A stretch of DNA of 64,000 bases from the NCBI GenBank assembly GCA_009746045.1, contig RPFO01000436.1, forward strand, positions 181,501 through 245,500, read 5' to 3'. Below, in pieces: positions 1 to 10,991 of the stretch. Source of the stretch: Mesostigma viride. Its lineage: Eukaryota > Streptophyta > Mesostigmatophyceae > Mesostigmatales > Mesostigmataceae. Both the position numbers and the translations under genes were made by a program. The notes beneath the pieces were generated by a model that was not told the DNA's origin, made no database searches, and saw nothing but the letters and a program-made list of their open reading frames with translations. The stretch's first letter is position 1, and each line of letters opens with the position of its first letter.

Positions 1-1823
1 ATCTTACAGTATCTAACATTGTATATCTAACAGTAACTGACAGTACCTAACAGTATTAATCTATCATGCTAGCAAGACCATTCTTGAATGATACTTGGAC
101 GAGGGAGCGCGTAACTACATCCTGGCATCCATGGGTGACTGCGTAATGGGTGGCAGCAACACCCCACCCCCACCCGTCGAAATGAATTACTGACACTGAC
201 ACAGTCGCCCGAGTTCAGGTGCGCCCAGCAGCAAGTGTGCAAGGCGGCAAAGGGCCGCACTCGTGCTACTACAGTGACCTCACTGTACACAGGCCACCAG
301 CAAGATGGATGTCCTTCATTCACACTCGTGGGAAGCATCCCATTATCTTCGAAACAGATAACTGTCTTCATCTGCGTGTGTGTTTCTTTCTTTTCTTCTG
401 CATGCTCCTCTGCGCAAACTCTATGTATGTGTGTTTTGGATGTACGACGATGTAGTATGCGCTCGTAGAAGTATGGTGGGGGGTGGAGGTGGGAAAGGGT
501 GAGCATGCGGAATTGGGGGGGGGTAGGGAAGGGTGAGCGCCGATGAGGGAAACTGGGGCTAAATGTTCGAGGAAAGGGTTTTATGATATTGGTCTTATGG
601 CGATGTATGCCGATACCTATAATATTATCTTGTCTTATCTTATTTATATTTATAGATATATATTTTCCCGGTATTTGCCTATGCAGGGGGTCGCAGACAA
701 GATGATTGGGCAGCAAAGCGCTGGTGCTGCATAGCTTGTACCCTCCTGGGCAGCCATGTGCTGCGGTCACAGTTCCTGGCTACCTGGCAGCCTACCCCAC
801 GGATGCACGGCTGAATTCCTCCTTTGCTCTCGTTCTTGTGTTGGTCGTTTGTTGCGTTGCCTCTGAATGGGTGCTTGTGCTGGTTTGGGTTGCCAAATGA
901 AATGCTTGAATGGGCGTGCAATGGGTGCCTCGAATGGACATGTTGTTACGAACGGGCGCCGCATGGGGATGCTGCGTTGGGTCGTGGTGACGCTTGCTGG
1001 CAGTTTCCCGACATTCTATTTCTTCCCCAAGGGCCAAACCAAGGGAGAGCTGTAAGTGCTGCTCCATCGGTTGCAATCGGTTGCTAGGTTGTTAGTTGGC
1101 ACATGTGTGGTTTTGCCTGCGGGGGTGTACGTGTTGCTTCATGGGCAGTTCTAAGATTTCATCAGCTAATGTGTGGCTTGCCCTTCGGGGTTGTACGTGT
1201 TGCTTCACGGTTAAGTGAATCTTTCCGTTGTTTTGAGGCTTCCTAAGCACATGTGTGGTTTTGCCTCTAGAGGTGTAGGCGGAGCAGCATGATCGGTTGG
1301 TAAAAGGGTTCATCCGGGTGGAAGCAATCTGTTAGAGTTACGTAAGTCCCTTGCTACCCCAACACACCTCAGTCCCTTACGTAAGCAGAATGTCAATACT
1401 ATAAGCAGAATGCCAATACTATTATGCTGATACCGATTGATATAATATTACCTGTGGCGTACTAATGCCAATATCATGATGTTGATACCGATTGATATCA
1501 TATTACATGTGGCGTATTCAATTTGCAGGCTGGTGCTCATCAACCTGCTGCCAGTACTGTTGTTGGAGTACTTTCTCTCTGTTGTTCGTGTGCTTTGCTT
1601 CGCTGTTCTTTCAGTCTCTTATGTTAACTTTTGCATGATAAATATCTGGGAAGGTTGCGGGATGAGCTACCAGTCCTGGCAGCATCTCACACCTAGTATT
1701 CCTAGTTGTTGATGTCGGGGTTCCTATTTGATTAAGTGTTGTCCTTTGCACAGGGGGCTTTGTGAGTAGCAAGCTGGGGTGTATCTTCTATCTATGTGTA
1801 GCAGGCCTTTTCCTGCTGGCCAG

Positions 1824-2368
1824 GCCCTGGGATGATTAGAGGGAGCTGAATAACATGATGAAGATGCTATTCTAATGGATCCTTCTGAGGGCTTTATCAA
1901 CGTCAAGCAACCTATTTTTGTTCAATGCGCACATAACAAGATCTATGGTAAAATGCATTGTGAAACCCTTGTTTTGTAAACGACCGCTGCCTGCCCCTGG
2001 TTGTGACTTGCTGGTGGTACGCCCAAGGATTAATTAGTTAATTGATTAATTAATGAATTAATTTATTAATTATTTAATTAAGAACATACCTCCGTGGTAC
2101 GCCCAAGGATGATTAGAGGGAACTGAATACACGCCATGACGAGCTTATTCTAATGGATCCTTCTGAGGGCTGTTGTCTTTCTTTAGAAAACGTTTGTAAT
2201 AGAATGACCGTAGCTTAGATTAATCATGGGATTAGTAATTGAGAATGGTTATGGCACTCCTATCACTGGCTCCAGCCAGGATTATGACCCATCCGGTCGC
2301 CCAAGGATGACTAGAGGGAGCCGAATCAACATAATGACGAGCTTATTCTAATGGATCCTTCTGAGGGC
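1824..2368. repeat. Three copies of a 70-nt hairpin repeat (1824-1892, 2101-2170, 2299-2368)
   Basis: Each copy opens near GCCCAAGGATGATTAGAGGG and closes with TCTAATGGATCCTTCTGAGG plus GC. The two ends are near-perfect reverse complements (AAGGAT-ATTAGA against TCTAAT-GGATCCTT), so each unit folds into a hairpin with a loop of about 30 nt. Copies 2 and 3 are the most alike. Function is unknown. It could be a tiny foldback element or decayed copies of an exon edge. Confidence 0.7.
2031..2093 (-). mobile_element. 63-nt tail-only LINE insertion with 17-bp target-site duplication
   Basis: The 17-mer GTGGTACGCCCAAGGAT occurs at 2014-2030 and again at 2094-2110. Between them lies a TTAAT-rich stretch followed by GAACATACCTCC. 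Read on the minus strand this is GGAGGTATGTT plus an AT tail, the same arrangement as the 3' ends of the LINE-B copies at 38.65 kb and 17.9 kb. It is best read as a target-primed insertion that kept only the end of the 3' UTR and the tail. Confidence 0.75.
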
Positions 2369-3063
2369 ATTTATCACTTTCTTTCTAGGCATTTGTAGCC
2401 TCCTAACTATTGTTTCCATGGCTATCACTTCCCCAACTATTTATACTTCCCAGCATTCAGTTTCCATTGGTTTTAAATTTCTTGTCAGTCTACTTCCCAG
2501 CTACTGTGTCTGTCACTGGAAGTGGCAACAGAGGTGTGAGCTCCCTTCGATTGCAACTTCTTATCTGTCGGCTTTATAGTTACTGGCTGCTTTTTCAATA
2601 GAGCTTCCTTGTTTGTTTGTGGCAGGGGATTCCATGCTGGCAAGTGCCGGTTGCCAGAGCCCCATGATGAGGATTTTTGCCAGACACAAGAGATTGTGAT
2701 GGTGATGTTATGATCCTCGTGAGGGCGCAATTAGGTTGTGGACAAATACTTTCCTGCTATTTCCCCATTGGAGTTCATATTCTTCGTGTCATAATTACAC
2801 ATAGATTTATTGGGGGCGTAGCACAAACCCCACCCTTGATCTTGCCCTTTGTGCAACTTATCTGCAATACTAGCGTTACTTAGTAGCTCATATCATATTT
2901 CGTATCCGTTCGAATTAGTAGCTCATATCATATTTCGTTCGAATTAGTAGTAGCTCATGTCATATGGTAGTCATGAATTTTGCCTATATAACGTCTGCAA
3001 GAGTATTACGGGACTGACTGGATTTGTTGAATGGTTGGGTGGGCTGGGTTGGGGTGGTTGGAG

Positions 3064-3142
3064 CGGGTCGGGCGGGTCGGGCGGGTCGGGCGGGTCGGGC
3101 GGGTCGGGCGGGTCGGGCGGGTCGGGCGGGTCGGGCGGGTCG
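3064..3142 (+). repeat. 9-bp minisatellite (GGGTCGGGC)n, about 9 copies
   Basis: Tandem GGGTCGGGC units run directly into a GGGGCGGTT run and then the PDI exon. In the plus frame it would read as Gly-Gly-Ser repeats, which produces an artefactual ORF. It most likely lies in the intron just upstream of the exon. Confidence 0.85.
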
Positions 3143-3181
3143 GCGGTTGGGGCGGTTGGGGCGGTTGGGGTGATTGGGTTT

Positions 3182-6100
3182 CGCACCGTGACGGCGGCGC
3201 GCAGCTACGAGGGCGAGCGCACCGCGGACGCCATCATGGAGTTCCTGGCGGACAAGACCGGCGCGGTAGGGTTGCGCTAATGCTTGCAAATTATGGTTGG
3301 AAATATATTTATGGGCGTGGGTTAATGGAGTTATTGGCCGATAAGTCCAGGGCAGTTTTTGTTGGGACAACTGCGTGCGCTTCTAGTTAGATTGATATCT
3401 TTGGGGGCCTCTGATGAGGTTAGCTGACTTTCTGGCGGACAAGACATGGGCAGTATGATAGCATCTAAGCTTGGACAGATGATGTGTTAGGGATGGGGCA
3501 GGGGGATGCAGGGGGGATCATATGGGTCATGGAGGGCTCGGTTTAGTGGTGCGCTAATGCTTCTAACGCTTCGCAAGGCAGCCTGTACTCAAAGGGGTTG
3601 GGTTTCTGAGCACGTTGTTGCGCTTATACTTACATCTATATGTTTGGGGGGCTAGGATGAGGCTAGAGGAGTTTTTGGCGGACAAGACGCGCGTGGTATG
3701 ATGGGAGCTTTTCTTGAACCAACGGTGTCTGCGTACCTTGTGTTCTCCAAGTATGGTGATGGTGACATATTGGCCTGCGCCTGGGCTTTCGAGCGGCCTG
3801 GCCACGACCTGTGCTTGGAAGCGGGGGCCACGTTGTACCAGGCCGGTCGCTCGAGCATTTTGCCGATTGGTTAACCTCTCAATACGCTCGCCACGTCTAT
3901 GCCCATGACCTATTTTTAGTGCGTCCACAGCCCGGCACCCTCGAGCGGTTTGCTGATGATTGGACTCGCTGATTACTCACGCCCGTCACTTGTGTGACAC
4001 TCATCTCTCATGACCCATGCATGGCTTGTTTGTTAACACTCATCTCTCATGACCCATGCATGGCTTGTTTGTTAACAGCCTGGCACCCTTGAGCAATTTG
4101 CTGACGCGGTCAAGTCGTTCATGACCAGCCCCGCCGAGCGTGCTCCGGTGATCGCTAGAGTGGAGAAGGAGGTGGCCTCCCTCTCCGCCGACATGGCAAA
4201 GTGCGTACTGTACCATTCGTAGTGTGTCTAGCTAGCAAATGGATTGCTAAGTAATATAATAGATTGCTGTAGATAGGCGTAGTGGAGAATGAGGTGGTGG
4301 CGCTTTCTGTTGATGTCGCAAAGTGCGTCCTGTACCATCATTTAAAACTAATTTGTATGTGGGTGTTTCCCAATAGGTTGATGGTCGTAGAAAACTGAAG
4401 TGAAGAGGGAGGTGAATGTCGCTCTCTGGCGATGTCACCAATTGCATTCTGTATCAGTGTATTGTCATGTAGAATAACTGGCAGTAGTGGTCTACATGTT
4501 ATCTTCCCTACCAAGGGTGGGTTGCCAAGTGCTCGCCTGCGAGCGTTCTCCTGCGCTCTCCTGCGAGTTCGCCAAGTTTGTTAGTACGCCTATATACTCT
4601 AGGCATGATGTGATGGGTAGGTACAATCATGTAGTCATGAACAGTAAGGTGTGACGAAACTAGCACATGTGAAAGTGTCAGCTGGCGACTGCCGATTCCA
4701 ATGAATCTATTCACTAAGAACTTGCTTACGATTGCCTTCTGTCCTTTATCTTTGCCCTGATTCTTCCGACCCCTTCACTCCCTGCCTGTCCGTACCATTT
4801 CTTTACTCTCACTTCTCCTCATTTTGCTTTCTCCGCCTGCAAAATGGTGTCAGCCTTCTGTTCCAATGGCGACCTCTGTTTCCCTTTCCCTCTATGCCCT
4901 TGCTTCTTGTGGCCTATTCCCCTTGGGGGTCTTTTGGCCTAGCCTCCATGCATGGCGCACAGAACCATTTAACCATGATAATACCGCTCTGGCCTATCCT
5001 ACATTGGATTTGGAGGACTTTTGGCCTTTTCGGACCCTGGTACGCCCGGTACTGCGACTGGACATGAATATACCTCTTTTCTTCCCCCCCCCCCCCCCCC
5101 CCCCTCCTTCTTTTGCTTCTTCCATACTGGCGTATATTCCGGGCACCGCAGATACCACCTTTCTGTATTGACCCCACCTCCTCATCTAACCCCTGCACTC
5201 TCTTGGCCTGTTTCCCTTGGAACCCTTGTACCCCAGGCACGGCGAGTACTACCTGAAGGTGATGAATAGCGTCATCAAGCGCGGGGAGGAGCACGTCAAG
5301 AACGTGAGTGCTAGTTGTTAAATATAGATCATAGGGTCAAGGATGCTAGTGCTGTCTGCTTAGTGAATGACGTTGAGTTTTTAGTGTTGAGTCAAGTACG
5401 TGACTCTCGGGTATCAAGCGAAGAACGCGGAGCCAAGAATGTGAGCACTGCTACGTACTAAGTCAAGGATATGAAGCGAAGCACGTGAAGTCAACGGTGT
5501 TAAGTCAAGAATAGTAGTCAAGGATGCCAGTTAGGGTTGTTGAGTCGAGAGTGCCGGCTGCTGGCTGCCGTCAATCCTTGCGGCAAAGTTTTGATGGCAT
5601 ACTAATCCTTAGTCTGCGTTCTTCAGAGAGAAAGGATGCGTGTGTCATAAGAGGCATGAATTTCATTGTGAATCGACTCATGGGTAGATGATGGTCATGG
5701 CTGGTAGTATCACCGATGCTATCGATGCTACTCTATCCCTACAGTGATTACCGCGTATGATCTGTCGGGCATGTTTTCAATTCATGGTCTGTTAGGAATG
5801 TATGGCTTATTCATCCCTGCAGTAGAATGGCATACATGAGCTGTCAGGCGCATTCTGATGGTCATCATCCGCTACCTAACTGTAGCTGCGCTATGGAAGC
5901 GAATAGGGTGAGCTAGTTGTGTGATGGTAGCTTGTGCTGTCCGTAACCCTGATTGCATGTGTTATTTTATTTGTTTGAAATGTACAGCTGAGCTATCCGT
6001 GAGCCGTTGGCTCCATCGCTGGCAGGCGCACGTTTGACATCCAGCACATACCTCATTCTCACCTGCTGTACCTATTTGTGTATTCTGGGACACCTACTTC

Positions 6101-7025
6101 AGGAGGTGGAGCGCCTCAAGCGGATGGTTTCCGGCGGCTCCCTCAAGAAGGAGAAGGAGACGGAGTTCAAGCAGAGGATTAACATCCTGCGGGTGAGTGG
6201 ATTAGTTTGCGCTTGCGGTGTAAGGGGATGTGCAGCAACATTCTGCGGGGGAGGGGATTAGCTAGCCTGGCTCGGCCTGATAGATACGCAACACTGCCAT
6301 TTTAAGGACAGGTGACCCGCCTGCCTAGTGGAGAATTTTTTTTCATGTACTCACAGAAGCACGTCTGACCGGTGACGTCGTATCCTTTTGCACGCCAACT
6401 GCGTTTTCCGGAATCTTTGCAGCGCCTAGCTGGAGTAGCGCGGAGAGCCAAACCTTATGAGATTCTTGCTCTTATCTAGAATCTTACTATGTATCGTTGC
6501 GTGATAGGACCATGCGAGCGTCACATGCCATGGGCAAGGTACATGTAAAAGGCCCATCAGCTTTCTGCCAGACAGATCATCCCTTCCCCTTGTGCTGACA
6601 TCTGCACTTACAGTGGCTGGCCATGCCAGCAGCTGGCGCATCGGCGTCGCACTGTCCTTGCTTGGTCCAGCAGCGAGGTTGTCTGTCCCAGCCGCCTGCG
6701 GTCTCTTTTGTACCACTGTACTAAACTATTTTCTCAGGAATTGGATTCCAGGCTTTGCAAGGGCGATCCCATTTAAGGGGCTCGGATGGCCCAGACCCAT
6801 TTTTCTCCCGCACGTCGTCTTCCCCCCTTGGTCACTCTGCCCTGGATGTTGCACAGTGAGTGTTCTTCGTCAGCTGCCTCGGCGGCTACCTCATCGGCTG
6901 CCTCAAGTGACCTTGCGAACAAAGCGCATTCGTTTCCCTTGCCTTTTAAACATTTTTTTCGCTTGTTGCCTGGGTAATTTGCATGGGGATCATGTCTGCA
7001 GGTTTTCGAGAAGGTGGAGCTCTAG
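3182..7025 (+). CDS. Protein disulfide isomerase-like / ERp29 C-terminal domain protein, 3' exons
   Basis: Five exons join in phase: 3182(or 3204)-3265, 4079-4200, 5237-5303, 6103-6192 and 7002-7025. All four internal donors are GT and the four downstream acceptors are AG. Exon a encodes YEGERTADAIMEFLADKTGA, the end of a thioredoxin domain in plant-type PDIs. The next exons give a helical segment (EQFADAVKSFM, VIARVEKEVASLS, EYYLKVMNSVIKRGEEH, EFKQRINILR) matching the layout of the ERp29 C-terminal domain found in PDIL2-type proteins. The last codons read KVEL and stop, a KDEL-like ER-retention signal. The protein would catalyse or assist disulfide formation in the ER lumen. The thioredoxin active sites must be upstream of the window. 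The start of exon a is uncertain: a possible acceptor is CGCGCAG before 3204. The introns contain degenerate copies of the exon edges (see findings). Confidence 0.82.
3322..3704 (+). repeat. Decayed tandem copies of the PDI exon-a 3' edge and donor site
   Basis: The exon tail and donor at 3236-3271 (ATGGAGTTCCTGGCGGACAA...GGTAGG) recurs at 3322-3360, 3425-3458 and 3664-3704. Each copy reads like LADKT followed by GT. The copies also share downstream intron sequence such as GCGCTAATGCTT. All lie inside the intron and carry stops or frame breaks after the conserved core. Confidence 0.8.
3765..4090 (+). repeat. Decayed copies of the PDI exon-b acceptor edge plus an exact 39-bp duplication
   Basis: The true exon start reads AACAG then CCTGGCACCCTTGAGCAATT at 4074-4098. 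Related copies sit near 3770-3800, 3841-3870 and 3918-3960 (CACAGCCCGGCACCCTCGAG, then GGTTTGCTGATG). Immediately before the real acceptor a 39-bp unit is repeated exactly, 3997-4035 and 4036-4074, so duplication here is recent. Confidence 0.78.
4272..4455 (+). repeat. Two decayed copies of the PDI exon-b 3' edge and donor
   Basis: The exon end at 4158-4215 (GTGGAGAAGGAGGTGG to GCAAAGTGCGTACTGTACCA) recurs at 4272-4340 (GTGGAGAATGAGGTGG, then GCAAAGTGCGTCCTGTACCA) and, weaker, at 4393-4457. Both carry the donor-like GTGCGT or its remnant. Confidence 0.78.
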
Positions 7026-7680
7026 TCAAGAGACCAGAGGATAACCACTAGAGGCATTGGTTATGTGCCATGCTGGCCCAAATTACTCGATGTAAGACTG
7101 GATATGACAATGTGCATCGGCTTCCAGTGCATGGTAACGGCATTCATCGTGGCGGATTGCTGTTTTCTTTTTTTTTTAGATTTTTTACCAACTGGACTGG
7201 GAATTAGCATGGCTCAATGTTGGCCAGTAATCAAGAATTTGTATGGTGGCCAGAAATCAAGAATTTGAATGGGGCAGGGCAGCTGGGTCTAGTGGCTGTT
7301 TCCCAAGAGAACCTGGCACTGTATATGCCACAAGCTGTTGGTGATGTATAGCGTGGATTACGTAGACTTTGCACCAGATTTCTGTTGAAGTTGCGTTTGA
7401 AGCAAGTAATAAAATCGTTATGAATGAAGATTGGCTGCTTTATCCACCTTCAGAAACTGTTTTAGCTGCAGTCGTCGTAAACATTCCCATACGTATCTTA
7501 ATGCATCTGACTTCGAGGGAACCTAATTAATATTTCAATCTATTTGGTCTGGCAGGGCTGCGTCCTGTCACTGCACCTGTTCATTATTGTAGCGGATTAT
7601 GTTGCGCGCCAAGGACGTGCCCGCTTTGCTAGCATTGCTGGCCGTGCCCCTGGCCTTGAAATTCAGAAATTAAGAGCGGG
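7026..7680. other. Intergenic stretch after the PDI gene
   Basis: Nothing coding is supported. It presumably contains the PDI 3' UTR. No clear repeat family was seen before LINE sequence begins near 7.68 kb. Confidence 0.4.
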
Positions 7681-8690
7681 GGGGAGGGGGGCCGACGAAC
7701 ACGCAGAATTTACTCGCTGAGCTCATTTATGCCGATGACATCACGCTCATTGAGATCGAAGACGACGGAGTCTGCCCAACTTTGGTTGGACTGCCTGGCT
7801 CTCGAGGCCCGGGCTGTTGGCCTTGAAAACAGCCCCAAGACGGAGGCCATGGCCCTCGGCCTGGCCGCCCCCCCCCCCCTGAGCTCCGCCTGTTAGACTA
7901 CACCCCAGTTTCCTTCGATCCCCGCTTCCGGTCGCTTCAAGCTGCTCGGCAGCTGGCCGGCTCCCCAACTGCGAGGACGCCGACATGACGACCTGGATTG
8001 GTATATGGCCTGGGCACAGCTCCACGAGCACCGTCACTGGTGGAGCAACCCGGCCGCGCCCTGCCCCGGACTGTCAAACGCGACCTCTTCAAGTACGTCG
8101 TCATGACGACCTTGAAGAGGTCGCGTTTGACAGTCCGGGTCAGGATGATTGTCGCGTCAGGATGAATCCTGACGATATCCTGACCTATGATGGAGCCGAG
8201 ACGTGGACGCTGACGCGCAGGAGCTGGAGCAGCAGCTCCGGCACGGTCACCAAGATGCTATGTATAGTGCACGCTCAATCTTCCATCTAGCCTGCACATT
8301 AGCCATTATTTGTATAATTATTTACCACATGCTTCCCATATTATTAGGCACAGGCGCCTGGGCCTAGCCGGGCACCTCGCACACACAGATCAGGTAGACA
8401 CGATGGATTATTAGCTCAGCAGGCGCTACAGTAAGCCTGCACAACCTGGGCGTTTTGTTCTCACATGGGCGTGCCCCGTGCCGAGCGCGGCCGGCCAGGG
8501 CGCCACTCGTGGAATTTCCGGAATAGCTTGTCACTGGAAGCGCGGGCGGTGGGACTTATGATCAGCAAGAAAACGGAGGTCATGGCCATCGGCTTCCCCG
8601 CTGGGACCACCCCACCTACCCTCCTGCTGGACGGCAGCCCCATCCCCCCGGCGCCTCTCTTCAATTAAGCTCCTCATTGGCAGCTGAGGC
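7680..8690 (+). pseudogene. Degraded LINE-B reverse transcriptase fragments
   Basis: At 7725-7755 the sequence reads LIYADDITL, the RT catalytic motif C, followed by a frame-broken stretch resembling LEARAVGLE...KTEAMALG. A second copy of that segment lies at 8535-8670 (EARAVGLMISKKTEVMAIG). TYDGAETWTLTRR at 8185-8220 matches the TYGAEALTLT segment of the copy at 38.8-39.7 kb. There are numerous frameshifts, and a self-complementary stretch near 8060-8150 repeats the same 30 nt on both strands. These are dead remnants. Confidence 0.75.
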
Positions 8691-8744
8691 TCCCCTCCAC
8701 GGCGGACTGACATCAACAACCGCGAAGCTATCATGTTATTGTCT

Positions 8745-10740
8745 GACGGCGGTACATGGCTGACGGCGGTATGGCTCAACGGCGGACTGCTCGATCAGAT
8801 CTTTTGCGTCTGAGCCCCAAATTCAGTCAGATCGCTTGCACTCGATGCGCCTTTCTAAGACGCACTCGCCAGTATAATCGATTACGGCTGAAACGCAGTA
8901 TCGAAAAAGTTACGCACGTGACAAGCAGCTATGACGACTCCAAAAGCCAAACGAGGTTTGGAAAAGGAGCTTTCCGGCTCCCAGCCCAACCCACTCACCA
9001 TCCGGTCCTTTCCCAGCAGCCTGGGCCCGCAGCTGACCCATCGCCAGCTAACCCATGTCGCCAGGCGCCTCACCAGAGCCCAAGAAACCCTGCCACGATC
9101 GCAAATGGAGCCATTTCCTCCCAAGCCACGACTCCTTTGGCTTTCGATCCTTCACTGGCTGGCCCTGACAATTAGGAAGAATGCTGCGAAATAGTCCAGT
9201 TCTTAGCAAAGGAACGCAAGCTCCTTGGGCCCGGCGGGGCCCATACACGCCGACGTGCACACCCTCAGTTCGCGCCTCGCTATCCTAGGCAGCTACCTCC
9301 AGCTCACTGAAGACGCCCTCACACCGCTAAGCTCCGCACCCGGCCCAGCCCGGCCTGCGCAGCCGGCAGCCACATGGGCTCCCTCGAATATATCCCGGAT
9401 CTGCAAGGATGACATCCGGAGCCAGTGCTGGAGGAGCACGTGACCTGGCCGTTGGTTGAGAAGCTGACCTCGCTGATCAGACACGACGCTCAACACGGTG
9501 GAGGCCCGGGTCTCCGTTGTGGAAACTAAGGTCGTCCACAAGCTCGATCCAACCTCAGTTCACAGCGCTGCACACCGCGGCGCAGGCATCTGAGACGCAC
9601 GGCCTGCACTTGTCCGTCTCGCCTAAACCAGGTCAGTACGTGGAGGGCAAGATCGGCGCCGGTGCTCATCATTGACTGGAACTTCATTCTCAGTGAAGCC
9701 ATCACCGCGCCGACACCGAGGCCCTGGCCACACAGGTCCCAAAGATAGCGGTCCGCAAGCAGACGGCCACCCGAGCAGACGGCCACCATCGCATCCCACT
9801 GATCCCAGCTACCCCGGCAGGATGCTGGCGACCTCCCACCGTTCTCCTATGCGGATCTCAGTGCTGCGGACAGCGACCGCCTCAACTACTGACGCCCATC
9901 GATCGCTACGCGAAACTCCAGGAGCTTGAAGGCCTTCGCCAGGCACAACAATGGGAGGCCACCGACCGCGCTCGCCGCGACTGCCGGGTCAGGGTGCTGC
10001 GTCGCTTCCCCCAGAAGCCAGGTGAGACATCAAACACCCTTGCCGACGAGCTCAAGGACCAGCTCCTCAGTTATACCCTCATGGGCCTGGTAGGTGAGGT
10101 AGAACTGCGTGGGTGCCACTATACCTTCCCCACTCACGGGACAAGGCGGCTCCCCCACCAGTCCTGCTCACCTTCCCCTCCGTCCCCTGAGGACAAGCAG
10201 CGGACGTTAATTTCCTTTCTCGTCGCAAGCTAGTAGAGGTTGAACGACCTCACCTGGACGCTGGACGACGACCTGACTGACCCCCGCTCAGCAGCAGCAG
10301 CGACGCGATCTGTGGTCGGAATACCTCCGCCACAAGCAGGACCCCCAGAAGCTCAAGGTGTACTGGAGGGGCTGATGATCAACCACAAGATGTGGACGCC
10401 CCCTGTGGGCTAGAATAGCCCTAGCTTGTATTCATTGGTAGTCAAGTGCTGCCGCCATGGCAGCCAAGCCTAGAATGTTTGCCTAGCTGTGCCACTGTAC
10501 CTAGCTATATATAGTCACATGCACCGCTAGCACACGGTACACAACCATGCAGCGGCCCATAGCCTTAATTAACTTAGCCCTTGTACAGCCAATGTGCTAC
10601 GTCTTGGCTATGATCAGACTACTCAGTGCCCGCGCTCCTTGTTATGCAATATGCTCACATGGGTCTTATTGCATCCGCCACAGAACTTGCCGGATCGTCT
10701 ATCTTGTCCGATTGCAGCTCAGTGGCATGCCGGCTCTGGC
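8745..10740 (+). mobile_element. ORF1-type retroelement, copy A (degenerate)
   Basis: Shares the 5' UTR (GCGTCTGAGCCCCAAATTCA), ORF1 coding segments and 3' UTR with copies B and C. Recognisable pieces are an N-terminal segment from 8931 (MTTPKAKRGLEKEL), a coiled-coil middle, and a C-terminal RRM/L1-ORF1-like block at 9994-10420 (VLRRFPQKPGETSNTLADEL...TPAQQQQRRDLW). At least five frameshifts break it. L1-type ORF1 proteins are trimeric RNA-binding chaperones. No reverse transcriptase is attached to this copy. Confidence 0.75.
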
Positions 10741-10772
10741 ATGAAGGAGAGGATCTATAGAATATATATATT

Positions 10773-10925
10773 ATAAAAATATAATTACTTACAGCAGAGT
10801 GAAAGCACTCAAACCAAAGCAAACGCCCAGCTATAAACCATTGCATTATATATATTAAAAATATAATTACTTACAGCAGAGTGAAATCACTCAAACCAAA
10901 GCAAACGCCCAGCTATAAACCTATA
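10773..10925 (-). repeat. 82-bp unit duplicated at the 3' end of LINE-A1
   Basis: A unit beginning TAAAAATATAATTACTTACA is present at 10773 and again at 10855, differing at a few bases. It lies between the 3' UTR of ORF1 copy A and the end of the LINE-A1 reading frame, so it is either LINE-A1 3' UTR or duplicated target. Confidence 0.7.
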
Positions 10926-10991
10926 TACAGAGCCATGTCAAACTAGCTCTATACTACGATAAGACCAATGGAAACGCCTAACGGGAGGAAC

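Larger units (their letters stand above)
1..3181. other. Non-coding / unresolved region upstream of PDI exons
   Basis: No convincing coding exon was recognised here. The region holds three 70-nt hairpin repeats and a 63-nt LINE-tail insertion (listed separately), AT-rich spacer, and a 9-bp minisatellite at its right end. The PDI-like gene must have upstream exons for its thioredoxin domains. No CGHC active-site motif was seen in this stretch, so those exons probably lie left of the window. Confidence 0.5.
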
